From a virus, in IMG/VR virus record IMGVR_UViG_3300037502_002375, positions 1 to 39,703 of that record: a DNA stretch of 39,703 bases; one strand, given 5' to 3'. The notes beneath the pieces are model-generated. The model was not told where the DNA came from. It saw nothing but the letters and a program-made list of their open reading frames with translations, and did not search any database. The position numbers and the translations under genes are program-made. Shown piece after piece: positions 7,619 to 16,026 of the stretch (positions within the stretch are counted from its first letter, which is position 1; each line of letters opens with the position of its first letter).

Positions 7619-8049
7619 CAGTTACAAAAGAATTCACTTTTGATTGTGCACATATGTTATCTGGACATCGTGGGTTATGTAAAAATGTACATGGACATAC
7701 TTATAAAATGCATGTAACAGTTGTTAGAACCGATGATGATACAGATTACGAAGGATTAGTAATAGATTTTAAAGATCTTAAAAAACTTGTAAACGATGAG
7801 ATTATCAATAGATTTGATCATAGTTTTATAGCATGGGTTGATGGTAATAAGGATGAGCAAACAATAGCGCATGTATTAGATAAATTAGGTATGCGCATCG
7901 TCTATGTAGATTACAGACCTACAGCAGAAAATATGGCCAAAGATTTCTTTAAGCATCTGAATAGTATATTAAATAGGGGTCCATATGAAGTTATATCTAT
8001 AAAAGTTTGGGAAACACCTACAAGCTATGCAGAATATAGGGGGGAATAA
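7612..8049 (+). CDS. queD: 6-carboxy-5,6,7,8-tetrahydropterin synthase (QueD)
   Basis: A 145-residue member of the PTPS/QueD family. Zinc-binding histidines are in FDCAHMLSGH and NVHGHTYK, with the catalytic Cys in GLCKNVHGH. The FDHSF and PTAENMAKDF segments and the terminal VWETPTSYAEY are also typical. It converts 7,8-dihydroneopterin triphosphate (made by FolE) to carboxytetrahydropterin. The start overlaps the end of queC and has GGGAGGAATCAAC in front. Confidence 0.95.
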   Translation: MLAVTKEFTFDCAHMLSGHRGLCKNVHGHTYKMHVTVVRTDDDTDYEGLVIDFKDLKKLVNDEIINRFDHSFIAWVDGNKDEQTIAHVLDKLGMRIVYVDYRPTAENMAKDFFKHLNSILNRGPYEVISIKVWETPTSYAEYRGE

Positions 8050-8050
8050 T

Positions 8051-8635
8051 ATGCAAAAGTATCCTGTTATTGAAATATTTGATAGCATACAAGGTGAGGG
8101 TTCCTTTATTGGGACTCCTTGTACCTTCGTTAGATTAGCAGGATGTAATTTATCTTGTGAATGGTGTGACACTAAGGAATCGTGGTCTGTGGAACAGGCT
8201 GTAGAGATGACTGGTAAAGAGATAGCTGCAAAATGTAATCATACTTTAGTTGTGATCACAGGCGGTGAACCTTGTATAAATGATTTAACATCATTAGTAT
8301 ATTGGTTACAGAAAGACAAAGAGAATCCTCATTTCGTAGCGTTAGAAACTAATGGTACTTATAGAATTCCTAGTAGTTGGAGAATTGATTGGATAACTGT
8401 ATCACCAAAGCCACAAAGCAACTATAAGATAAACTGTGAGTATAATGAATTAAAATATGTTGTAGATGAAGAATTCGATCCTTCAGTAGTACCTGACACT
8501 AAGGATAACGTGTGGTTACAACCAGAAGGATATAACTTCAAGGAAAGTAGTAAAAGAGCATATGAATTAGTTATGTCAAACCCTAAGAAATTTAAAATGG
8601 GTATTCAACTACACAAGGTATTGGAGGTAAGATAA
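8051..8635 (+). CDS. queE: 7-carboxy-7-deazaguanine synthase (QueE), radical SAM
   Basis: A 194-residue radical SAM enzyme making 7-carboxy-7-deazaguanine. The 4Fe-4S motif is C-x3-C-x2-C in AGCNLSCEWCDTK. FDSIQGEGSFIGTPCTFVRL precedes it and ITGGEP follows, all typical of QueE. An upstream ATG at 8027 is in frame, but 8051 is better placed behind AGGGGGGAATAAT and starts at the conserved MQKYPVIEIF. It sits two bases after queD. Confidence 0.95.
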   Translation: MQKYPVIEIFDSIQGEGSFIGTPCTFVRLAGCNLSCEWCDTKESWSVEQAVEMTGKEIAAKCNHTLVVITGGEPCINDLTSLVYWLQKDKENPHFVALETNGTYRIPSSWRIDWITVSPKPQSNYKINCEYNELKYVVDEEFDPSVVPDTKDNVWLQPEGYNFKESSKRAYELVMSNPKKFKMGIQLHKVLEVR

Positions 8636-9196
8636 ATGCTTAGACGTGAAATGAGACAGAGAGCAGTGCAATTATTAATTGACAGTATTCCAAATGAGGA
8701 TAGAACAAGAGAGGGCCTAATAGACACACCTGACAGAGTTGCTAGGATGTATAATGAGATATTTGCAGGATATGAAATTGATCCTTATAGTTTATTCACG
8801 ACTTTTGAAGATGAAAATCATGAGGAAATGGTTATTGTAAAAGATATACCATTTTATAGTCATTGCGAACATCATATGGTTCCATTCTTTGGTAAAGCAC
8901 ACGTAGCATACATACCTAATGGTACTGTTGTTGGAATTAGTAAAATAGCGCGTGTAGTTGAATGTTTTGCAAGGAGATTACAAATTCAAGAAAGACTCAC
9001 TAAGCAAGTGGCAGATATAATCGAAGAAGTGTTAAAACCACTAGGCGTAATGGTTGTTATAGAAGCTGAGCATATGTGTATGACTATGAGAGGTGTACAA
9101 AAACCAGGAACAAAAACTGTTACCTCAGCTATAAGAGGCGTATTTAAAGACAATGAAAATAATGCTAGAGCTGAATTTTTACAATTAATTAAATAG
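8636..9196 (+). CDS. folE: GTP cyclohydrolase I (FolE)
   Basis: A 186-residue GTP cyclohydrolase I. The zinc site appears as [20 protein letters not shown] with a second Cys in [24 protein letters not shown] and the [10 protein letters not shown] helix are typical. It makes dihydroneopterin triphosphate from GTP, the first step of both folate and 7-deazaguanine synthesis. Its place beside queE suggests the phage supplies the whole path from GTP to preQ0. The ATG follows queE directly behind GGAGGTAAGATAA. Confidence 0.95.
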   Translation: MLRREMRQRAVQLLIDSIPNEDRTREGLIDTPDRVARMYNEIFAGYEIDPYSLFTTFEDENHEEMVIVKDIPFYSHCEHHMVPFFGKAHVAYIPNGTVVGISKIARVVECFARRLQIQERLTKQVADIIEEVLKPLGVMVVIEAEHMCMTMRGVQKPGTKTVTSAIRGVFKDNENNARAEFLQLIK

Positions 9197-9218
9197 CGTA
9201 GTATAAGGGGGACATATC

Positions 9219-9662
9219 ATGAAAACAGTTAAATATAAAGGACTAACTATTTCAGGTCCTGATTTAGAAGTTGATAAAATATTATATGATTTACAAGATA
9301 AACAAGTAAAAGTTAATGTTGAGGAAGCAGGATTTAGTAAGGCAGTAGACACAGTTTTTAAACTCAACAACCGATTCATCCCTAATGATCTCGATGCAAA
9401 TGAGCGAGTTATGTGGACAAAACAATTCATATTATGTATGCAGGCAGAACTTATTGAATTATTAGATGCATTACCTTGGAAACATTGGAAAAATTATGAT
9501 GGTATATTAATAGATGATGAAGAGGTTGAATTCGAAATAGCCGATTTATTCATATTCTTGATAGGAATAGCAGGTATAAATGGAATGTCTGCAATAGATA
9601 TCATTACACGAATTATGCAGAAAATGGATACTAATTTTAAGCGACAAGATAGAGGTTATTAA
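9219..9662 (+). CDS. All-alpha NTP pyrophosphatase, MazG/dimeric dUTPase-like
   Basis: A 147-residue helical protein. The metal-binding helix pattern appears as MQAELIELLDALPWKHWK, then EVEFEIADLFIFLIGIA: an E-x-x-E-type helix, a WKHWK segment and a second acidic E...D helix. This is the layout of dimeric dUTPases/dCTPases in the MazG superfamily. It probably hydrolyses a dNTP (dUTP or dCTP) to shape the nucleotide pool. It lies between folE and the kinase in the modification block, behind AAGGGGGACATATC. Confidence 0.75.
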   Translation: MKTVKYKGLTISGPDLEVDKILYDLQDKQVKVNVEEAGFSKAVDTVFKLNNRFIPNDLDANERVMWTKQFILCMQAELIELLDALPWKHWKNYDGILIDDEEVEFEIADLFIFLIGIAGINGMSAIDIITRIMQKMDTNFKRQDRGY

Positions 9663-9683
9663 AAAGTTCAAAGGGGGACAAAT

Positions 9684-10250
9684 ATGAACTTTAATTTAAT
9701 TGTAATCGGCCCCGATGGTGCTGGGAAAACTACTTTATGTAAACAGATAGCAAAAGAATTAGATATGAAATATGTCAAAAATGATTATAGAGAACCACAT
9801 AAATTAAGTAAAGCACATGATTACGCTAGGTATTCAAATCATACTATATTCGATAGATTTTTCTATCCTGATGATATGGTTTATAGACAAGTAAAGAAAC
9901 TACCATTAAGCAAAGAAGATATTTATAATTGGAATGAATTAGAGCCTATATTGATGGACAGTCGATTCGGTATAGTGTATGTTACAGCGAGTTTACGTAC
10001 ATTAATTTCTAGGTTGAAAGAGCGTGGTGATGAATATATTACAACTGATGACTTAGAAAGTATTAAAAGACACTATGATGCGTTTTTAAATGCTACATCT
10101 ATACCATTATTAAAATTAAACGAATCGGATATACCATTAGATAGGTTACCCAAAAAGCTATTTACATTTATAAAAGAAATGAGCCGATTTTACGATAAAA
10201 GAAATATAATGTTAAATTATGAATGGGATGATTTTAAAAGGGGGCTATGA
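9684..10250 (+). CDS. Deoxynucleoside monophosphate kinase-like P-loop protein
   Basis: A 188-residue protein with Walker A GPDGAGKTTLC at residues 9-19, then SNHTIFDRFFYPDD (the DR-type substrate/Mg segment of thymidylate and deoxynucleoside kinases). A later RLKERGDEY resembles a LID region. It resembles thymidylate kinases in layout but is divergent. It could phosphorylate dTMP or another dNMP for phage DNA synthesis; substrate is not inferable. The start follows AAAGGGGGACAAAT. Confidence 0.7.
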   Translation: MNFNLIVIGPDGAGKTTLCKQIAKELDMKYVKNDYREPHKLSKAHDYARYSNHTIFDRFFYPDDMVYRQVKKLPLSKEDIYNWNELEPILMDSRFGIVYVTASLRTLISRLKERGDEYITTDDLESIKRHYDAFLNATSIPLLKLNESDIPLDRLPKKLFTFIKEMSRFYDKRNIMLNYEWDDFKRGL

Positions 10251-10251
10251 T

Positions 10252-10980
10252 ATGAAATTTGCACATATCGTACCAGTTAGTAATATGGAAGCAATAGCCG
10301 ATCAAGAATATAGTATGTATTTAACACATCTTGTTGAGAAATATATGAATTATACAAAAATAGCTAAAGCAAATAATGGCTATAAAATACTTGATAATTC
10401 ATTAATTGAACTAGGTGACGCTGTAAATTTAGATAGGATAATTCGTGCAGCATATATGATTGGCGCCGATGAAATTGTCTTACCAGATAAATTCCTTAAT
10501 GGAACAGAAACAATTAGAAGAGTTACAAATGCCTTGGACGAGCTAACGAAATTGCGTGAGTTAGGTAATTTTAAATTAATGGCTGTGGTACATGGTTCTA
10601 ATGTAGAGGATTGGTGTAAGTGTTTTGATTACTTAAACAATATCAAAGAAATAGATGTACTAGGTATACCTAAAGTAACGTCTACATTACATCCAGCGGG
10701 ACGATATGAATTTGTGAAATTTGCTATCGACAACACACATAAGGAAATTCACCTTTTAGGTATGTGGAGCTCTCTTATAGAATTATTTTATTATAGAGGT
10801 TATGGAAGATTTATAAGAGGTGTCGATTCGTGTTTACCTGCTCTCATAGCTTCTAAAAACCAGGCGTTTAGTTATATACGCTCAAAAGGTGAAACACTTG
10901 ACTTAGAAAAAGATGGTGTGTTACCATACGCTTTAGATGCGTGTATTAAAGAGGTGAATCAATTTGTTCAAATGCTCTAA
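10252..10980 (+). CDS. dpdA: DpdA-like DNA 7-deazaguanine transglycosylase (TGT fold)
   Basis: A 242-residue protein resembling the TGT/DpdA barrel. YKILDNSLIELG stands where TGT has its DSGGFQ active-site strand. IVLPDKFLNG, then LMAVVHGSN, DVLGIPK and LLGMW follow in the order of TGT strands. RGVDSCLPALIA parallels the GVDMFDCVxPTR nucleophile segment, its Asp being the likely catalytic residue. No tRNA-binding PUA domain and no obvious zinc cluster are present, as expected for DNA-acting phage DpdA. It would exchange guanine in DNA for the preQ0-type base. An earlier in-frame ATG at 10219 is less likely than 10252, which follows AAAAGGGGGCTATGAT. The assignment rests on motifs and genome context. 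Confidence 0.75.
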   Translation: MKFAHIVPVSNMEAIADQEYSMYLTHLVEKYMNYTKIAKANNGYKILDNSLIELGDAVNLDRIIRAAYMIGADEIVLPDKFLNGTETIRRVTNALDELTKLRELGNFKLMAVVHGSNVEDWCKCFDYLNNIKEIDVLGIPKVTSTLHPAGRYEFVKFAIDNTHKEIHLLGMWSSLIELFYYRGYGRFIRGVDSCLPALIASKNQAFSYIRSKGETLDLEKDGVLPYALDACIKEVNQFVQML

Positions 10981-10993
10981 GGAGATTAAAAAT

Positions 10994-12994
10994 ATGTTCA
11001 GGAATGTAAAAGTTCCTGAACATAAAACTATAATTGAAACAAAAAATCCTGAACTATTCTATAAATTTACATTAAACGAATATTATGTACCACCTATTGA
11101 ATATATCAGAAAAAATTTAAAAGAACTGGATATATTGTTTGAATCAGTTAATGCGTTCATTCATAATGATAAACCACAGATCTATGATTGGAACAATTTA
11201 AAAACTGCTCACTATAAAACTGAATCAGATGCAGTAGCTTTAATAGATTATTTAAAAGCCACACAGAAATTTATAGCTTGCGATATAGAGTCAAAAAATA
11301 CAAGATTTCATGGAAACAGAGTACTAGTAATGAGTTTTGCATGGAAAGAGAATACTGCTGCAAGTATTACAATATTTACAGATACAGTACTAAAAAAGTT
11401 ACAGCAACTATTTAATAAAAAGGATATTACATTTATTTGGCAAGGTGGTAAATTCGATAGAGGTCGATTAAAATTTTTATTTGATTTAGATGTTCGTGTA
11501 GATGAAGATACTATGTTACAACACTATACAGGTATAAACGAAATAGTAGGTACACATGACCTAGAAACATTGGCGCAACTTTATTTGCAAGCACCTGACT
11601 GGAAAAGTGAATTAGATAAAATAAAGAAACGAAGATGTAAGGAATTGGGCATTAAGGTTGCCGATTTTGATTATAGTATGTTTGATTTAGATGATGAATT
11701 GGTACCTTATGCAAATAAGGACGTTATTGCAACATATAGACTACATTTCTTATTCAAAAAGATAGTCCGCCCAGATTCGGAATTTATTTATAGAAAGCTA
11801 ATAAGAGCTTCAAATATTTTTGCCGATATTGAAAGAAGAGGCGTATATGCGGATTTAGCTTATATAGATAAAGTAGACGAAGAACTTACTGAAGAAATCA
11901 ACCAACTACTTAGTGAAATAAATAAAATAGCAGCAGAAAAATGGGATGCAGAAAAATATGTAAAAGAGACTGGTGCTAAATCCTGTCCAGATGAATTTAA
12001 CGTAAATTCATCTAAACAATTAAAATGGTTATTAAATGAATTTGGTATACGTGCTAAAAGTACTGATGCTAAAACATTAAAAAAATGTAAACAAATACCA
12101 TTAGTAAAGGCCGTAAGAGAATATAGGAAAGTTAAAAAGTTGCACAGCACTTATGTTGATAGTTTAAGACAGCAAGTAGAAGCTGATGGTAGAATTCATA
12201 CATCATTAAACTTACACGGCACAGCAACTGGTAGACTTTCCAGTTCAGATCCTAACCTACAAAACATACCTAGAGATAAACGTATTAAAAATATCTTTGT
12301 CGCTACTCCAGGATATGTATTAGTACAAGCGGATTATAAACAGGCTGAACTTTGTACATTAGGTGTACTAGCTGATGATCCTTGGTTAAAACAAGTATAT
12401 ATCGATGGTAAAGACTTACATGATGAAGTTTCTATTCAAATGTTTGGTCCTAATTTTACAAAGGAACAAAGAGTCCGAGCTAAAGGTGTTAACTTTGGTA
12501 TAGCTTATGGTAGAACAAATATAACACTAGCAGAAGAATTTAAAATAAGTAAACGTGAAGCACAAAAATTAATAGACGATTGGTTTATACCAATGCCTAA
12601 AGTTAAGAAATTCTTTGACGATTGGCGCTCGAGACCTCTTAAAGGAAAAGAATGTAAGACTGTGTTTGGTAGAGTGCGTCATTTCGTTGTCACTAAGAAG
12701 AATGCTTGGCGCGTACAAAACGAGGCCATGAACTTCCCAATACAATCAACAGCATCAGATCTAACATTATTCAGCTTAATGGACATACATGATGAGTTAG
12801 AAGCTACTGGATTGGGTAGATTAGTATTAACTGTTCATGATTCCATAATAGCTGAATGTAAGCCAGAAAATGTTGATAAGGTTGCTGAGATAATGACTAA
12901 ACATATGAAACGAATTCCAAAAGAGTATCTGAAGACAGACGTACCATTTAGAGCTGATATAGAAATAGGTACCAGATGGGGAGAAGTAGCCTAA
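10994..12994 (+). CDS. polA: Family A DNA polymerase with 3'-5' exonuclease domain
   Basis: A 666-residue replicative polymerase. The 3'-5' exonuclease motifs are FIACDIES (Exo I), WQGGKFDRGR (Exo II) and YANKDVIATYR (Exo III). Polymerase motif A is VLVQADYKQAELC (usually DYSQIELR), motif B is AKGVNFGIAYG and motif C is LTVHDSII. There is no 5'-3' exonuclease domain. The start at 10994 has AAGGAG about nine bases ahead and lies 14 bp past the dpdA stop; an in-frame ATG at 10964 would overlap dpdA and lacks such a site. It works with the primase-MCM protein. Confidence 0.95.
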   Translation: MFRNVKVPEHKTIIETKNPELFYKFTLNEYYVPPIEYIRKNLKELDILFESVNAFIHNDKPQIYDWNNLKTAHYKTESDAVALIDYLKATQKFIACDIESKNTRFHGNRVLVMSFAWKENTAASITIFTDTVLKKLQQLFNKKDITFIWQGGKFDRGRLKFLFDLDVRVDEDTMLQHYTGINEIVGTHDLETLAQLYLQAPDWKSELDKIKKRRCKELGIKVADFDYSMFDLDDELVPYANKDVIATYRLHFLFKKIVRPDSEFIYRKLIRASNIFADIERRGVYADLAYIDKVDEELTEEINQLLSEINKIAAEKWDAEKYVKETGAKSCPDEFNVNSSKQLKWLLNEFGIRAKSTDAKTLKKCKQIPLVKAVREYRKVKKLHSTYVDSLRQQVEADGRIHTSLNLHGTATGRLSSSDPNLQNIPRDKRIKNIFVATPGYVLVQADYKQAELCTLGVLADDPWLKQVYIDGKDLHDEVSIQMFGPNFTKEQRVRAKGVNFGIAYGRTNITLAEEFKISKREAQKLIDDWFIPMPKVKKFFDDWRSRPLKGKECKTVFGRVRHFVVTKKNAWRVQNEAMNFPIQSTASDLTLFSLMDIHDELEATGLGRLVLTVHDSIIAECKPENVDKVAEIMTKHMKRIPKEYLKTDVPFRADIEIGTRWGEVA

Positions 12995-13155
12995 TGTTAT
13001 ATAATAAAGTATATGTACATCCTAAAAACCAAAAAGGTATAGAAACTGTAAGGAAAATGTTACCACATATAGAGATAGTAATAACTGAGTATGCACCATT
13101 AAACGATTTAGTATTTGTGAACAGTAAATCTTTTAATAATATAATATTCCCGTAG
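12994..13155 (+). CDS. Small hypothetical protein coupled to the polymerase gene
   Basis: A 53-residue frame whose ATG overlaps the TAA of the polymerase gene (TAATG), with GGGGAGAAG eleven bases upstream. The product, MLYNKVYVHPKNQKGIETVR through NNIIFP, alternates hydrophobic and polar residues like a small alpha/beta domain. Overlap, binding site and coherent composition make it likely real. No family is recognised. Confidence 0.7.
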   Translation: MLYNKVYVHPKNQKGIETVRKMLPHIEIVITEYAPLNDLVFVNSKSFNNIIFP

Positions 13156-13164
13156 AATTTCGTC

Positions 13165-13211
13165 TTTGTATTTTTAAGTATATCAAGAGATATCTAATAT
13201 ATTAATATATT
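13165..13211 (+). promoter_or_regulatory. Phage-specific promoter element, copy 1
   Basis: CGTCTTTGTATTTT (TTTGTA at 13165) is followed by TATATCAAGAGATAT and by TATATT at 13206-13211. The TTTGTA-to-AAG distance (20) and AAG-to-hexamer distance (21) are the same as in the copies at 18018-18064 and 39441-39487. It lies in the 82-bp gap before the thyX-like gene and nrdJ. The -35 region does not match TTGACA, suggesting an activator or altered polymerase. Confidence 0.65.
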
Positions 13212-13237
13212 TATATTATTAAATAAGGAGGTAAATT

Positions 13238-13822
13238 ATGAAAATTTCTAATGTATTGATAGCAGGTTTAGAGCCTAGTTTACGTGCAATGCATTATGCT
13301 AAGGCTGTAGATGTAGATAGTATTGAGCCTAGTTTTGAATTAGCACAAAAATTAGGTAATACACCACTTGCGAGCGGTCATGATTGTTTTTTAAAAGGTG
13401 TAGTAGTACAAGCAGATATCAGAGCTCCGCAGTATTGGTGGTTACAATGGGGCCGCTATCATTTTGCTGATATTGTAACTAGTCAATCTAAAATGCATCG
13501 TATCACTAAGATGAATATTAAAGGACAGACTAATGGTTTTGTACATCCTATGATTATAGACATAGTTCAAAAGCTTGTGGATGAATATAATGCACTGGAT
13601 GATGATACACCAAAAAATGAAAAAGAGGAGTTGTTCCATAAAATACTTTCTTCTTGTCCTATGGGATTAGAGCTCACTGCTCGTGTTACTACGAACTATT
13701 TACAGTTAAAAAATATGTATGTACAGCGAAAAAATCATAGAACTTATGATTGGAAGTTGTTCTGTAAGTGGGTAGAAAATTTACCTTACTTCAAAGAAAT
13801 CGCTGTAGCTAAATATGTTTAA
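13238..13822 (+). CDS. ThyX-like (flavin-dependent thymidylate synthase-like) protein
   Basis: A 194-residue protein with ThyX-like segments. ADIRAPQYWWLQWGRYHFAD leads into SQSKMHRI, in the position of ThyX's RHRxxSxNExSxR signature. The C-terminal part LTARVTTNYLQLKNMYVQRK parallels the ThyX TgNaReL...R region. The signature is clearly altered, so substrate or chemistry may differ. ThyX methylates dUMP with folate and FAD. Next to nrdJ it fits pyrimidine supply or base modification. It starts behind AAATAAGGAGGTAAATT and has its own promoter element. An unrelated fold cannot be excluded. Confidence 0.5.
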   Translation: MKISNVLIAGLEPSLRAMHYAKAVDVDSIEPSFELAQKLGNTPLASGHDCFLKGVVVQADIRAPQYWWLQWGRYHFADIVTSQSKMHRITKMNIKGQTNGFVHPMIIDIVQKLVDEYNALDDDTPKNEKEELFHKILSSCPMGLELTARVTTNYLQLKNMYVQRKNHRTYDWKLFCKWVENLPYFKEIAVAKYV

Positions 13823-13837
13823 GGGGGAATATATTGT

Positions 13838-15922
13838 ATGAGCCAAAAACAAAAAGCATTGGAAAAACGATATTTTGCACCAGGAGAGACAACAGAGGAT
13901 GAAATGTATCTTAGGGTAGCACAAGCTGTTGCGTTTGATAGTAATGAATCACAGAAGTTTTTTGGCATGATGTCAAATCATGAGTTTTTACCAAATAGTC
14001 CCACATTGATGAATGCAGGTGTAAAAAACTCTTCTGGACAACTAGCAGCATGTTTTGTTTTACCTATTGATGATAGTATGGAATCTATTTTTGAAACATT
14101 AAAGAATATGGCTATTATTCAAAAGACTGGTGGTGGTGTTGGTTACAGTTTTGGTAGGTTAAGACCCAAAGATGCACCTATCAAATCTACATTCGGCACA
14201 TCATCAGGTCCTATAAGTTTTATGAAAGTTTTTGATGGTGCTACAGAATCCATTAAGCAGGGTGGTAGACGTAGAGGCGCAAATATGGGTGTAATGCCTG
14301 TTTGGCATCCTGATATTGAACGTTTTATTACATGTAAAGATGATAACGATGAATTAAACAACTTTAATATCAGTGTCGGCATCACCGATGATTTTATATA
14401 CGCTGTTAAAGAAGATGCGCAATGGCCTCTTACATTCAATCGCAAAGTATATAAAAAGGTAAATGCTAGAGAATTATGGGATAAAATATGTTATCAAGCG
14501 TGGAAAAATGGTGAACCTGGCGTTATATTCCTAGACAAGATTAATGCTACACATCCTATCTATGATGAAGAAATTGAGGCTACAAATCCATGTGGCGAAC
14601 AACCTCTTTTACCTTATGAGTGTTGTAACTTAGGTTCTATAAACTTATCTAAGATGGTTGATGAGCATGGTGTATTTGACTGGGATAAATTCAAGGAAAC
14701 AATTTATTGGTCTGTGAGATTTTTAGACAATGTCATTGATGTAAATAAATATCCATTACTTGAAATCGAAGAGACTGTTAAAGCAAACCGCAAGATAGGA
14801 CTAGGTATAATGGGATACGCCGACATGCTAATCAAAATAGGCCTAGTGTATGGTTCGGATGAGGCACTAGAATTTACTGCAGATGTTGCTGATTTCTTTG
14901 ATAAAATGTCAATAGATGCCTCTAAGCGTTTGGCGCAAGAAAGAGGTACATTCCCTAACTGGAGTAATTCTAAATGGGCAGATATAAATCAACCTATGAG
15001 AAATGCTACAACAACAACCATTGCACCAACGGGTACTATATCAATCATAGCTGAATGTAGTGGGGGTATTGAGCCTTTATTCGCATATGAATACGAAGTT
15101 AACAGAATGGATACTACATTCACAGAATATCACCCATTATTTAAACAAACGATGATGAAGAAAGGTATATTTACAGAATATCAAGCAGGTAGAATAGATG
15201 TACCAAAAGACATTAAAAAATTATTTGTATGTGCGCATGATGTAACACCTGAACAACATGTCAAAACACAATCAATATGGCAAAAACACATACATAATGC
15301 AGTAAGTAAAACAATAAACCTACCTAGTGATGCAACTGTAGAAGATGTAAAAGATGCATACGGCTTAGCGTATGAATCATATTGTAAAGGTGTTACAGTT
15401 TATAGAGATGGTTCAAGAGGTGCTGGTGTATTGTCAACCACTAAGAAAAGTAGTAATGTGACTCAAGTTAGGGAAGCTACTCAAGTCGCTGATGGTACAC
15501 GATATAAAATTCAGACAGGTTGTGGAACTTTATATATGATGGTGTTTACAGATGATGTTGGTAAGGTAAGAGAGATATTCACTAATTCTGCTAATGGTGG
15601 TTGTACTATATTTACAAATGCAACATCGCGATTGATAAGTTTAGCACTACGTGGTGATATACCAGTGGAGGATGTTATTGATCAATTAGAAAGTTCTGGT
15701 AGTTGTCCTTCTTATCAGTATGCAAGAGGTAAAGGTAAACAAGTAGCTGCTGGAAAATCTTGCCCAAGTGCCGTAGCAAAAATACTTAGAGAATATGTCA
15801 AAAGTGATAAAATTCAACGTAGCGTAAGTAATGGACCAAAGTGTCCTGAATGCGGTGCTAAAGTAGATATGGCTGAAGGTTGTATGACATGCCATAGCTG
15901 TGGTTATTCAAAATGTAGTTAA
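13838..15922 (+). CDS. nrdJ: Class II (adenosylcobalamin-dependent) ribonucleotide reductase
   Basis: A 694-residue reductase of NrdJ type. An active-site Cys lies in AACFVLPIDDSMESIFE, and the radical-site Cys is in EATNPCGEQPL, followed by YECCNLGSINL. TTTTIAPTGTISIIA (phosphate-binding loop) and the C-terminal CPECGAKVDMAEGCMTCHSC zinc-ribbon/redox tail are also present. The NPCGEQP layout and single-chain form mark class II, which generates its thiyl radical from vitamin B12. It lacks the class I pair gene and a class III activase nearby. It would supply dNTPs aerobically or anaerobically if the host provides cobalamin. The start follows AAGGGGGAATATATTGT. Confidence 0.93.
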   Translation: MSQKQKALEKRYFAPGETTEDEMYLRVAQAVAFDSNESQKFFGMMSNHEFLPNSPTLMNAGVKNSSGQLAACFVLPIDDSMESIFETLKNMAIIQKTGGGVGYSFGRLRPKDAPIKSTFGTSSGPISFMKVFDGATESIKQGGRRRGANMGVMPVWHPDIERFITCKDDNDELNNFNISVGITDDFIYAVKEDAQWPLTFNRKVYKKVNARELWDKICYQAWKNGEPGVIFLDKINATHPIYDEEIEATNPCGEQPLLPYECCNLGSINLSKMVDEHGVFDWDKFKETIYWSVRFLDNVIDVNKYPLLEIEETVKANRKIGLGIMGYADMLIKIGLVYGSDEALEFTADVADFFDKMSIDASKRLAQERGTFPNWSNSKWADINQPMRNATTTTIAPTGTISIIAECSGGIEPLFAYEYEVNRMDTTFTEYHPLFKQTMMKKGIFTEYQAGRIDVPKDIKKLFVCAHDVTPEQHVKTQSIWQKHIHNAVSKTINLPSDATVEDVKDAYGLAYESYCKGVTVYRDGSRGAGVLSTTKKSSNVTQVREATQVADGTRYKIQTGCGTLYMMVFTDDVGKVREIFTNSANGGCTIFTNATSRLISLALRGDIPVEDVIDQLESSGSCPSYQYARGKGKQVAAGKSCPSAVAKILREYVKSDKIQRSVSNGPKCPECGAKVDMAEGCMTCHSCGYSKCS

Positions 15923-15963
15923 AATAAAAGTCTAAAATTATGTTATAAATTTTATGTGAATGG

Positions 15964-16020
15964 CTCATAATAATATTAAGAGATAAATAATTATCTCAAA
16001 TAAAATTATTATGAGGAGGA
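15964..16020 (+). promoter_or_regulatory. Nested hairpin in the SASP leader, overlapping the ribosome binding site
   Basis: The outer stem CTCATAATAAT (15964-15974) pairs with ATTATTATGAG (16005-16015). An inner stem GAGATAA (15980-15986) pairs with TTATCTC (15991-15997) around ATAA. AGGAGGA at 16014-16020 begins inside the outer arm, so folding could hide the site. An extended -10-like TGTTATAAAT at 15941-15950 lies upstream. Translational or DNA-level control of the SASP gene is plausible but inferred. Confidence 0.6.
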
Positions 16021-16026
16021 ATACAA

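Noticed and set aside
15686-15895. Minus-strand ORFs inside nrdJ and similar opposite-strand ORFs
   Set aside because: They have no binding site and mirror well-supported genes on the other strand; the coding signal belongs to the known gene.
15957-15987. Forespore sigma-G promoter for the SASP gene
   Set aside because: A TGAATG box is present, but nothing close to the CATnnTA -10 lies at the right distance; the sequence fits an extended -10 (TGTTATAAAT) better.
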